Shown here one piece after another: positions 1 to 9,732 of a stretch of DNA of 64,000 nucleotides. This DNA comes from Exobasidium rhododendri (Eukaryota; Basidiomycota; Exobasidiomycetes; Exobasidiales; Exobasidiaceae). Where the stretch lies: assembly GCA_026210745.1 (NCBI GenBank), contig CP110630.1, positions 6,696,001-6,760,000 of the forward strand. Direction: 5' to 3'. The notes under the pieces were generated by a model. That model had not been told where the DNA came from. It made no database searches and was given only the letters and a program-made list of their open reading frames with translations. Every line of letters starts with the position of its first letter. Positions within the stretch are counted from its first letter, which is position 1. The position numbers and the translations under genes are program-made.

Positions 1-323
1 TTGCCTCTGCCGTCATGGCAGGGGAGTTGAGTTTGATGGGCGCCTTGAGTGCTGGCCATCTGATTCAAGCTCACATGAAGCACAACCGAAGTGTGCCACC
101 GACACCGGGTAACGTCACACCCACTAGTGTTTCCAGCTCGAATGGATTCCTGGGCATCACCACTTCGATCAGCACAGGTCGATCAGAGACCCCACATCGA
201 TTCCAGAGTAGCATGACACCACTCATTGCACCACCCGTCACCTCTGGCCCGCCATCTCGCAACTCGCCTGTCGGAGCTGCCAGTGCCAAAGCCGCAGACC
301 GAAGAGCCTCTTCGACGCATTAA
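1..323 (+). CDS. 3' end of an unrecognised protein (partial)
   Basis: The frame is open from the left edge of the window (codons in phase with base 3) and stops with TAA at 321-323. About 107 C-terminal residues are visible. They are rich in Ser, Pro, Thr and Ala, with no membrane segment, cysteine motif or catalytic signature, as expected for a disordered tail. The most structured piece is a short stretch near the start (SLMGALSAGHLIQAH). The ATG at 15 is probably an internal methionine, because the frame continues upstream of it. Function cannot be assigned from this fragment. The next gene on the same strand starts almost 1 kb further on. Confidence 0.6.
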   Translation, partial: ASAVMAGELSLMGALSAGHLIQAHMKHNRSVPPTPGNVTPTSVSSSNGFLGITTSISTGRSETPHRFQSSMTPLIAPPVTSGPPSRNSPVGAASAKAADRRASSTH

Positions 324-1297
324 GGAAAAGTTCGTCATTAGCAAACGATTTAAATTGTACATCAGCATTCACGCAAGACATTCATAGTTCGGATGTAATT
401 ACTCTCTCATTCACCACCTCGCCCTTCACCGCCCGCGTGTGTGAGACACGGCCGTTGCCTTCTCCTCACCTTCCCCTCCCCTATCATATCCCCTTTCCTC
501 CCCCCTCCTCTCATCTCTCATAGCGGTGTGTAATCTTGACAAGAATTGGCTAGATGGTATCAAGGGTCGTTTGAGCAGAGCAACACTACGACTGTGACTG
601 AGACGGAGATAAATGGATAGATGTGTGCATCGTCACACTCTACATGTGATCAAAGGTGACATCATATATACGTTGCGAATTCTCTTCCTTCCATCTACGG
701 CCATAGAATCATGAAAATACCGCATCCCGTCCGATCTGCGAAGTCAAGCATGATATCGCCTAGTCAGTACTGCGGTGGGGGACCACGCGGGAATCCTGGG
801 TGCTGTAGTTTTTTGCTACCATTTCCTCTTGAACATCTCTTTTTTTTGTAATCGACAATGTTCTCTCAAGGGGTCCCACGATCGACCACTCACTTGCAGG
901 GAAGCGGAAGAGCCGCTCTCAGAAGGGAAAGGCCGGTAAGAAGAATGACAGCTTCTTACGTAAGACGCCTGTTTGAGTGCGGTATAGGCAGTAGTGCGCG
1001 CTACTGCCCTCCAAAGTGGAGGAGGAGGAGCTTAGAATCGTTCTAGTGTGGGAAGGCTTGGTTGACGTAAACCACTTACCTCGACGACCCTGGTGCATGC
1101 ACTTGCCTGCCCGCTCCTTGCTCGGACGGTCGATCACTCGCGCAGCATCGGCACATGCAACAAAAGCCACAGGCAGCAATTTTTCGTGGTCTTTAGTTGC
1201 AGCAACAGAGCGAGTATCGCTGCGTGAAGAATCACTTTTAAATCAACTGCTTCTGAAGCGGTTGTTCCATACGGCTCCCTCCTGTTCATTGCCAGCT
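324..1297. other. Intergenic region, 974 bases
   Basis: This holds the 3' flank of the partial gene and the 5' flank of the DHH phosphoesterase gene. Bases about 400-530 are strongly pyrimidine-rich on the + strand (repeated CTC and CCC runs), and a short T tract lies at 840-847. Open frames run into this region from the DHH exon, but they lack conserved features. I see no RNA gene or repeat. Confidence 0.5.
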
Positions 1298-3017
1298 ATG
1301 GCGCCGCCGCTCAAGAAGAAGCGTAAAGTGAGCAGCAGTCCTGAGTCACCCGATTCGATTGTAGCGCCCATGCCGGAAAGAAAGAAAACCAAGGGAGAGT
1401 CGGAAGCTTCTTTGGCACCCGAACAAGTATCGAGGCTCAGTGACGAGAATCCAATCTGGCCTGCTCCAGCTTCCACGATAGCTAAGGCGACCGAGTTCAT
1501 CAAGAGGGCAGCTCGATCAAATGAAAGAATCCTGCTCATACCAGACAAGGATGCGGACGGACTTTCAGCTGGAATGATCATGAAACGAACACTGGTACAT
1601 CTGGGAGCGAAACCGGAACTGATAGTGGAGCACCACATCCCGTCAGGTAAGAATCCAGCGTCCGGTAGTCAGCGAGAGGCGTTAGAGAGCTACAAAGCAA
1701 GATGGATCATCGTTCTCGACCAAGGCAGTCCAGCAGGACCACCTCTAGTGAAAGGAGCAGAAATGGGATGGCAAAGTGAGGAGGAAGGAGCTGTCAGGAC
1801 GATGGTCCTGGATCATCATTACGTGACGGATCTTGACACCGAAGGGCCACAGGGAAGTCTTCTCTTAAATGCTTGCAAGTCTGAGCCAGTATCCACGAGT
1901 GCCTTGCTCGCCTGGGTAGTCTGTAGGCCGATGTGGGAGGAGGGGAGCTCGATTGACTATCTGGCTATCATTGGAACGTGCGGTGACCTCTCCATCAATG
2001 TGAAGTGGGAGCCACCCTGGCCTGACTTTGAAGGGGAAGTCAAGCGGTGGGGCAGATCCAAGCTGGGAACAGCGATAGCTATGCTGAATGCTCGTGAGTG
2101 CGACTGTTTAAAGTGATGGAGTGGCGCTTCTGTGACTGAAGTAGGTGGAACGAAAATACTCAGCACGGCGAACACCGATGCACGATGCGGTCGCTTCTTG
2201 GAACGCTCTGGATGCAAGCACAAACCCAATCGACATCCTTTCCTCGAGCACAAATCCAAGCTATCATCGACTCAACGAAGCTCGCAATCTGGTGAAGGAG
2301 GAGACAGAGAAATGTACCCATACGCCTCCAAAGTTCTCCAAGGTGAGTGCTACTCGGATCATGTCGCGAGGAAGCGTGTCGACGGCCTGCTAATTTGCCA
2401 TATCGAGTAGGACTCTCGGATAGCACTTCTTACGATACATTCACCCTATCAGGTCCATCCATCCGTTGCCACACGATGGAGCGGTTCTTTACGGGGAGCC
2501 AAGAAGCTACAGGTGGTCATGTGCGCCAACACTGGCTTCGGATCGCTTGTCAATCCGATCAAGAAGGAAGAAGACGGTCAAGAGGGAGAAAGATATGTCC
2601 ACTTCAGCTGTCGGATTGCTAACGCTGCAAAGACGAGAGGGGAGAAGGTGAACATCATCGAGATTCTCCATGAATTTGCAGCGACCGATCCTACATTTCT
2701 GAGCGATCTGAAAGCTGCCGGTGAAGAGCAGTACGCAAAAGGCCACAAGGAGGCATCTGGAGGGGTGAGTGTGAAGAATGTTTCCTGTGATCTTCGTTTG
2801 GTTCGACCGTGGTGGAAGGGGAGACAGAGCTGACTGAAAAATGATGTGCTGTCATGCCCAGATCCTTCCTGCGTCTTTTTGGAAACGATTCGTCGAGATC
2901 ATGCAGATTGGCGTGAAGAACAGTCCGCCTCCAGGTGGTACCCCCACAAAGAATTCCGCCAACAAGCTTCCCAACCAGAACAACAAGCTCACCAACTACT
3001 TTGGCAAGGCTGCTTGA
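1298..3017 (+). CDS. DHH-family (RecJ-like) phosphoesterase, nuclear
   Basis: Exons 1298-2093, 2164-2342, 2453-2764 and 2862-3017 join in phase to 480 residues. The DHH superfamily motifs are present: DKDADG at about 83-88 (motif I), an IIVLDQGS strand at about 137-144, LDHH at about 171-174 (the signature) and GTCGD at about 226-230. These acidic and histidine residues bind two metal ions in RecJ nucleases, exopolyphosphatases and related enzymes. The substrate cannot be read from sequence. The protein begins MAPPLKKKRKV, almost the SV40 large-T nuclear localisation signal, and ends NNKLTNYFGKAA, resembling a PCNA-interacting box. The ATG at 1298 was chosen because it gives this N-terminus; the upstream in-frame sequence looks like untranslated leader. 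A nuclear role in DNA replication or repair is inferred. Family placement is firm, function is not. Confidence 0.8.
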
Positions 3018-3153
3018 TAAATGCTGCTGCTTAGCATACCTTATACCACTGGCACTCTCTCCATCACTGTCTACCGATTGAATGGCCGAGGTAGCAATTT
3101 AGGCGAAGTCAATTAGGCGGAGTCAACGGCTGAAAATGAAGAACATCCTCCAG

Positions 3154-3675
3154 TCACGTCAGCCACTTTGCCATGACGACTCTCGGCGTGACTTCGAAGC
3201 CAAGTCGTTGGTAGAAGGAGACGACCTGCGTGTTTTCCTCTCTGATCAAGAGTTGAACTTTGGCCACTCCTCTGTCGCTCAGCCACGCCTGGGCTGCTTC
3301 GACCATTCTTCTTCCGGTTCCCTGTGTCTGTTGACTCGGTCGCACAGCTACATAGTACAGCCAACCGCGATGACCGTCATGGCCACACACGACGCTGCCG
3401 ACGATTTCAGCTTCAGCGTGCTTTGGTTGTGATGTGCCAACGAGAATAGTGGAAGATGGATGGTGATTGACTTCACGATCCTTGATCGCAAAGCGGAAAT
3501 CATGGCTAGGATCGTTGTAAGGCGCGGTCAATTTGCAGTCTCTCCACAATTGTAATACTTGCTCTTCGTCCTTGTCACTTGCTTCTCTAATGATCAAAAT
3601 CGTACTAGTCCCTAATTGCTGCGCTTCCCCTGTCTGATCCTCGTCGACCCCTTTCGCTGCATTTTCCGTGGTCAT
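3154..3675 (-). CDS. GNAT acetyltransferase, YpeA-like
   Basis: A single-exon gene of 173 residues. The Gcn5-related N-acetyltransferase fold is recognisable from the central VVCGHDGHRGWLYYVAV strand pair, the acetyl-CoA loop QQTQGTGRRMVEAA (about residues 115-128) and the C-terminal NTQVVSFYQRLGFE block. The wording DGHRGW-YY-AV together with an N-terminal LWRDCKLTAPYNDP is characteristic of the bacterial YpeA group, whose substrate is not well defined. The gene lies tail-to-tail with the DHH gene (136 bases apart) and head-to-head with ETFA. There is no targeting sequence, so a cytosolic enzyme is likely. The lack of introns and the bacterial-like signature would fit an old transfer from bacteria, but fungal homologues of this group also exist. 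Confidence 0.82.
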   Translation of the reverse strand: MTTENAAKGVDEDQTGEAQQLGTSTILIIREASDKDEEQVLQLWRDCKLTAPYNDPSHDFRFAIKDREVNHHPSSTILVGTSQPKHAEAEIVGSVVCGHDGHRGWLYYVAVRPSQQTQGTGRRMVEAAQAWLSDRGVAKVQLLIREENTQVVSFYQRLGFEVTPRVVMAKWLT

Positions 3676-3986
3676 AATGGAGTCCTTACGGCGAGCACTC
3701 TACTCATCTGCCTTTATTAGCCTCACTTACCTACTCTCGAGTCACCTTTCGACCTTCACTTCCTCTTGCTAGATGAATACAACAGCATTACGTAAGCAGC
3801 TGGACATATCGCGCGTGGCGCGCGCTTTTCGGGTAAGCCAATGACCGATCTTTCACGCAATGTGCATCAAGAGACGCCTCGACCTTTCGAGGCTGAGAGC
3901 CAGTATAACATAACAGGGCATACAGATCCACCTTGACATCCTACCCCGCAATACACTACAACACCTCCTCACATCCACACAGAAAT
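3676..3986. promoter_or_regulatory. Divergent promoter region between GNAT gene and ETFA
   Basis: A 311-base space between two divergent start codons. It contains a GC-rich palindrome-like stretch (GCGCGTGGCGCGCGC, about 3811-3825) followed by a CCAAT pentamer at about 3837-3841 facing ETFA. CCAAT is the binding site of the HAP/NF-Y complex, which controls respiratory genes in fungi. This would suit ETFA, but function is inferred only from position and sequence. Confidence 0.35.
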
Positions 3987-5265
3987 ATGCTAGCACGGAT
4001 CTCTGGCCTGCGAGGAGGTCTCCGGTCTATCCCCTCGACTGCCACTATAACCTCCCGCCTATTCTCATCTTCACGCATCCAGTTGGGCAACACACTCTTG
4101 TTCATAGAACACAAGAACGGGGCAATCAATGCTGCTTCATTGGTTGCTTTGACGGCGGCGGGCAAGATCGGTGGTGACGTGGATGGATTGGTCGTAGGTG
4201 CTGAGGGCATCGAAGGTGTAGTTGACAAGGCTGTAAAGTGAGTGCTATTTCTACACAGGTAGGCCAGACACTCTTCTCATTCTCGATCTTTGCCTCTCTT
4301 CTTCTTGTCTACTTACGTACCAGAATCAACGGCTTGAAGAAGGTGCACTTCAGCAAAGATGCTAAATACGAGAACAACCTTGCTGAGCCACTAGCGCCAC
4401 TCATCAAAAGCATCGTTGAATCAAACAACTACACACATCTTTTTGCCGGCCACACAGCAGTGGGTCGCGATATCATTCCAAGAGTGTCAGCATTACTTGA
4501 TTCTTCACAGATCAGTGACATCATTGCCATCGATTCGGAAGACACATTTCAGAGACCAATCTATGCCGGAAATGCACTGCTAACAATCAAATCCAAGGAC
4601 AAAGTGAAGGTGGTCACTGTTCGTCAGACCGCATTTGATGCAGCTGCAGAAGAAGGTGGAAATGCTGAAAAGTCTGAGGTGAAGGCAGTCGATGGAAAGA
4701 CTGAGACTGCCTTCGTAGAAGAGAAGATCAGCAAGTCGTCCCGACCAGAGTTGGCCACTGCACCTAGGGTCGTATCGGGTGGACGAGCCCTCAAGTCATC
4801 AGAGGTGAGTGTGCCGATGAGAAGGAATTTATGCCGGTAAGATGATACTGACGACTCGGTCTTCCCACCAGAACTTTGTCAAGTACATTGAACCTCTGGC
4901 CGATGCACTGAATGCAGCCGTAGGAGCTTCCAGGGCAGCCGTCGACGCTGGGTATGCTGACAATGCTCTGCAAGTGGGTCAGACCGGTAAGATTGTCGCC
5001 CCAGAGTTGTATCTGGCCGTCGGTATCAGTGGCGCCATTCAGCATCTGGCCGGTATGAAGGACAGCAAAACGATTGCTTGCATCAATAAAGTATGTTACA
5101 GGTGGTGCTTCGTTCGTTCCTTTTTGTGCACGATGCTGATCATTTTTCCCCTCCCCCCTTTCCCAATAGGATCCCGATGCGCCCATCTTCCAAGTCGCTG
5201 ACCTAGGACTCGTTGCCGATCTCTACGACGCCGTCCCTGAGTTGACTGAGAAGATCAAGAAGTAA
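3987..5265 (+). CDS. ETFA: Electron transfer flavoprotein alpha subunit
   Basis: Exons 3987-4237, 4324-4804, 4872-5090 and 5170-5265 give 348 residues, the usual length. The N-terminus ([14 protein letters not shown] with many Arg and Ser, no acids) is a mitochondrial presequence. The ETF alpha family signature is present near residues 270-295: [17 protein letters not shown] followed by a conserved IACINK strand. SGGRALKS upstream belongs to the FAD-binding half. The protein pairs with ETF beta in the mitochondrial matrix and passes electrons from acyl-CoA dehydrogenases to ETF-ubiquinone oxidoreductase. In exon 1 a GTGAGT donor inside AAAGTGAGT splits a lysine codon. The gene lies tail-to-tail with APC4, with only 93 bases between the stop codons. 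An unusual feature is Cys in IACINK, where Ala is common. Confidence 0.95.
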
Positions 5266-5358
5266 GAGGGAGGAAGAAAGAGAGAACGGGAGACACTAGT
5301 CCGGCCATTGTATTAGTCTCCATCTTCAAGTATTCTGCCTGGTATATATCATTCACTG

Positions 5359-8300
5359 CTACCCCATCTCCTGATCTTCCTCGTCACCTTCGCCCAGCAG
5401 GACAAGATCCCAGTAGACAAGATTGCCCTCGCTGTTTAGCGTGGCGGCCACATCCTTCGCCTGATTGAGAGACAGCTGCGTCGCTCCCCGTCCGACTTGA
5501 TTTAGATCCAGTTCATAGTGTCTTTGGACGGGAATGCTCTTCTCGTCCATTACATTGGCTCGATCGTGAGAAAAGGTGAGCGAATCTAGACGGAATGATG
5601 CCATGCTATTCGAATCTTCTCGTTGTGCGTCGTCGTGGCGCAGGAGTACTACGACTTCCTGATTGGAGTAGAAGCCGGCATCGACAATTTGACCGTCGCA
5701 GCGGATACTGATACTTTCCCCCGTCTTGTTGACGCAGTCGTGCTTGACGATCCGCAGTACCAGACGCTGACTTTGCTCATCACAGCCGATAGAGAGCAGC
5801 CACTGGAGCCCCTTTGCTTCGTTCATGACACACTTTGCTCGACGAAGGGCCTGCAAGTCACCACCGTCCTCCTGATGTGATGAACCTGATTGACTGGCTA
5901 TTCGAGCAACAGACTGCAAGGCATCAGGACGAAAGGCTGCAGGCGCGTGTCGTAGTCGCATCTCATTCTCGTCACTTGCACGACATGGTTGAGCGTAGTG
6001 ACTGAATGCGTTCGAGAAGAGAGTGGAAGATTGCTGGAGTGCCTCCTTTATACTACGGAGCATGTCGACTGGCTTCTTTGCCTTACTGCCGTGCTCTTGC
6101 CGCTCAAAGAGTCCCTTGCAAGGCCCGGTGTGTATGAAAGGGGTCGAGGCAAGAGCGTGTACGTCTCTGCTGCTTGGGGCATTACTCTTCCTCAGTCTCT
6201 CTCTATCGGGCAGTTCTTGCAGCTTTGCTTTGACTTCCTTCAGATGATTCAGAAACGAAGGCCGGGAGTGCCAGGGCTGACTGTCTTCCTCTTTAGAGTA
6301 GAGGATCGAGTCTCCAGTGCCGGCGTCGGTGATCGCGGTGTCGTCATCCTCTTCGATCGTGTCAGACTCCTCTCTAACCTTGCCCTTTTCTTCGTCTCGC
6401 TCGTCGTCCTCATCTTCGTCATCCTCAACGAATGTGCCTCTCGTCTTTTTATCGAGGGTGATCCCAATCTGTTTCTCGAGAGCATAGTCAACGAAGCCCC
6501 GCTTGAAGAAGTCAGCAAGCAGCAGGACATCATAGGAGATGTCTGTCTTCGGCTCCTCGGCTTGATCACGAATCGCTTCCTGACGTGCTCTTTCATACTT
6601 CCACCACTTGTAGAAGTGAGCCCAGCATCTCGTTTCTTGCTGAATGTGTCGTATCAGGCTCAGAGTTTGTGGCTGCGAGCTTGTGATTGTTCGGAGGATA
6701 CTGTCGATGACCGGCCCTTGATCTTTCGGAAAAAAGGGACGGTATTGCTCTGCCCACAAGCAGCACCCTTTCACCTCTTCAAAGACGACGGCAGCTCGTT
6801 GCAGCGCTTGATACATGCCTTCCACAAGAGTCTCCATCTTCATCCACGCCTGCGCTATCTCTGTCCTCATCTTGTTGAGATCGCCCTCTGTCATCGTTTC
6901 GTTGCCGGCCAAGACAGACGAAATAGTCTCATTGGCAGAGCTAGTGAGCAAGAGCATCTGCATCTCACTCGCAAAGTAGGTAGAGTACTTTCGATTCACA
7001 CTCTTGCCCTTCTGGATCCAAGGTGTGATGCAGTTGATGTGAGTCGTTCGATACAGATTGCGAATGTTGATCAGCGTGTCGTAGGAGTAGCTAAAGAGGT
7101 GGAACGAATGAGTGGACAGCTTCTGAAGCTGCAGCAACGGGGCGAATGTGGGTGACCTTTCACTGAGATTTGTAGGAATTATTCTTAACGAAGTTCTGGC
7201 TGGGTGTTCAGGTAATTGCGTGTGCAAAGCCAGATCGCCGCTCGCAGACACTATACTGGCCGTTACAATGTCGCCTTCCATTAGTATGCTCCCGAGGTAG
7301 ATGGAAGCATCTAAAAAGAAGTGCAGTCGACGCTGACTCCACGCACAGAGCAACTCTAGATGCTTCTCGGTATGAACGTCGTCCTTCTGTGGCGAAAGGT
7401 GTGATTGCGGGTGGTCCAAGAGCGAAGTTGCGAATGCGTTCGATTCCAGAAGCATCACCTCCTCTACCCTGCGATCTGCCTCTCCTTGCTTCTGACTTGT
7501 GTTGCGCATGAAGTTCAGGGCTTTTTGCCGTTGTCTACTTTTGCCTTCCACTTCTCCTGTAGCTCGCATAGTGTCAGGCAGTGGGGTCATCCGTCTCAGG
7601 ATATCTTCTGCTGAACCTGGCTGAAAGGGAGGAAAGTCGCCCGTATCAGCGCAGGTCTTTTCCTCATGCTTCCTCAGTCCTCCCGTAAACGCCAGCTTAC
7701 CGTAATATCCAGTCTCGACGAAGACCCCAATCTACACCACTCCACGCCATAGAGCCCCGCAGAGGAGGATTCAGCTTCGTCTTGTGGGATTCGCACAATC
7801 CTCTGTTGCTTGCCGTCCTGCAGGTCATAGACCATTAAGAATCTATTGAAACGAGTATTTGAAGCACTTTGAGTCTCTCCAACTCTCCTCCTGGTGACTT
7901 GGACAGTCAAAGCGATCGACCGACCCTCTGGACTCCATGTCATAGCCGTCACGTTGATGTCCTCCAACTCCTTCACATTGTCACTCGCATCATGAAACAG
8001 ATCTGGCGTCTTGATCTCCACATCCCACACTCGAGAACCACGTTCACCAGCCATCGATGCCATCCTCCACAAGCTCAGTCTTAAGGAGGCAGATCGGGTC
8101 ACCTTGGGTACCTCTACTGCTGCTGCTGCTTGAGAGAGAGTCCCACCCTTCCCCAGCGCTAATGCCCTTGCCCTCGCCATCATCATCATTTTCATCCGAG
8201 CTTGATTTGCTGCAGCACTCATTCCTGGTGGAGGCGGAGCGAATACGCCGCTTGTTGATGTCATCGATGCAGATGCAGAAGATGGAGCGATCACATCTCG

Positions 8301-8495
8301 GCTGAGAAGGGCCACAAGATCCATCCGAGGATTGATGCCTCTCGATGGAAGCACATGTTCATATCTTGGTGATGGCTCTGTTGAGGAGGAAGAGCTGGGA
8401 TGCAGTGGTAGCTGCAATGTAGAAAGCACGACTGGCTTGCTGGTATGCGACAAATCCAGTCTGTAGAGACCAGCGTCACCTGCGATCGCAGTCAT
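5359..8495 (-). CDS. APC4: Anaphase-promoting complex subunit 4
   Basis: Two exons, 8495-7701 and 7620-5359, separated by an 80-base intron, give 1018 residues. The N-terminal half carries the APC4 WD40-like pattern: MDLVALLS, then LSLWRM with RVWDVE, then VTAMTWSPEGRSIALTV, a typical first-to-second blade transition. The C-terminal half contains the long helical domain (RKYSTYFASEMQMLLLTS onward) and the segment ISYDVLLLADFFKRGFVDYALE near residues 605-630, as in other Apc4 proteins. A strongly acidic tract (EDDEDEDDERDEEKG) follows it. APC4 is a scaffold subunit of the cyclosome, the nuclear ubiquitin ligase that targets cyclins and securin. Insertions rich in Ser, Ala and Met occur in the WD part (SAAANQARMKMMMMARARA). 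Another WD40 scaffold is possible, but the domain order supports APC4. Long antisense frames over this gene are shadows. Confidence 0.72.
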
Positions 8496-8954
8496 GCTGG
8501 CGAAGGCTTCATGCGCTGCTACGGCTCACTTGGTCAAGAAGAACACACACGCACGGCCCTAGGAAAGAGATTTCCTGATCATCAAAAGTCGCGAGTCGCG
8601 AGGGACGCGTGAGAAGATACGGTTTATGCACTGATCTTTGTGGTAATCGGCCCTGAGTCGGTCTATCGGCCGATACACTAAGTAAGCATCCCTACGCCCG
8701 CACAGCATTACTACGCCATGGCACAGCCATAAGACAGACGAAAGGTATATAGTCAGAATGCCGTCAGGTCAATGTAACGTAGATCCATCCATCCCTATGT
8801 CGAATATGATATCATTCCGTGTCATGGCCATCGATATACATGCTACTCCCGCAGCCACTGTACCAGAGACAATGGAACGTCGCGTGGTCTGAAGGGACAC
8901 GCGGGTCAGATCTCACAATCTTCCCTTTGCTGCAACGCTACATCATGTGTCTAT
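8496..8954. other. Intergenic region, 459 bases
   Basis: This holds the 5' flank of APC4 and the 3' flank of the orphan secreted gene. It includes AT-rich motifs such as GTATATAGT near 8745 with no gene that they could serve. I see no coding pattern or RNA gene. Confidence 0.4.
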
Positions 8955-9347
8955 CTATGTCACGCCAGAGTACAGGCAGTAGACGAGCATGGTCATTCGG
9001 ATGAAGAGAGACGAATGATGAGGGCAATAGGATTTGAAAGCTGCCTTGCTTGTCCTCGCAGATATTGTCTTCCCGACATTATCGCCATCGCCTCCGTCAA
9101 AGACTGTGACTTCTTCGAGAATGAATTCATATATTGGGATGTTCGTGCGAGCTGCTTCAGATGTCCTCTCGTCGCTCTGCCCGACCTGGCTGCTCGTCAT
9201 CTTTGCTTTGGCTTCACTGCCTACCTGTCCGGATCTCTCCGATGCGAAGCTATCTTCCCATATAGAGCGTAATTGTCGAGACACAGCAGCATGAGCGTAT
9301 CCGATCAATGTCAAAAGAAAGAGTAGATTTGAGAGTGGAAGCTTCAT
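8955..9347 (-). CDS. Small putative secreted protein, orphan
   Basis: A 130-residue frame begins with a textbook signal peptide: MKLPLSNLLFLLTLIGYAHA, with likely cleavage before AVS. The mature part has no recognised domain. Its middle is hydrophilic and Ser/Glu rich, followed by IPIYEFILEEVTVFDGG, and it ends with a Cys-containing hydrophobic tail (SYCPHHSS, VYCLYSG). The last third may be intronic read-through instead of coding, so the 3' end is uncertain. It does not resemble the four secreted paralogues downstream but lies on the same strand in the same accessory stretch. Function is unknown. Support is limited to the signal peptide and frame length. Confidence 0.45.
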   Translation of the reverse strand: MKLPLSNLLFLLTLIGYAHAAVSRQLRSIWEDSFASERSGQVGSEAKAKMTSSQVGQSDERTSEAARTNIPIYEFILEEVTVFDGGDGDNVGKTISARTSKAAFKSYCPHHSSLFIRMTMLVYCLYSGVT

Positions 9348-9732
9348 GGTGTACGGGAGAGTATGTGAGAGGAAGGAAACTTATCACAGATCTTCCATAC
9401 AACAGGGACTTCTCACAGGATGTGATCTCTTGCTCACTTCACTCTTCACTCTAGTGGAATTTTCGCGAACCAAGCGGGGAAATTTCAGTCTCACGCTGTC
9501 TCAACAGCCATTTGCACGGGAGGTTGCTTGGGCCTCCCACTGTAAACCTTCATCTAAGTGAATATCGTAATGATGATGAAAGGTGGTTTAATGAGTCTTA
9601 GTCATTACTACTCGTAAAGTAATAGCGTCATCAAAGCTGGCAGTATGATCCTACCGTCTTGTCCTGTGAGCTGGCCCAAACCACCACAACGGGGAGCTTG
9701 CAAGGGGATTAAAACAAGGGAAAGTGATACTA
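9348..9732. other. Intergenic region, 385 bases
   Basis: This contains the 5' flank of the small secreted gene and the 3' flank of the amidase. No coding, RNA or repeat signal was seen. Confidence 0.4.

Noticed and set aside
2799-2809. GGTTCGACC resembling a tRNA B box
   Set aside because: It lies in an intron of the DHH gene and no A box or cloverleaf stems could be drawn around it. No tRNA was found elsewhere either.
5989-7155. 388-codon open frame on the + strand, with Cys/Leu/Arg-rich sequence
   Set aside because: It lies entirely antisense to the APC4 exon. Composition is that of a reverse-complement shadow, with no domain.
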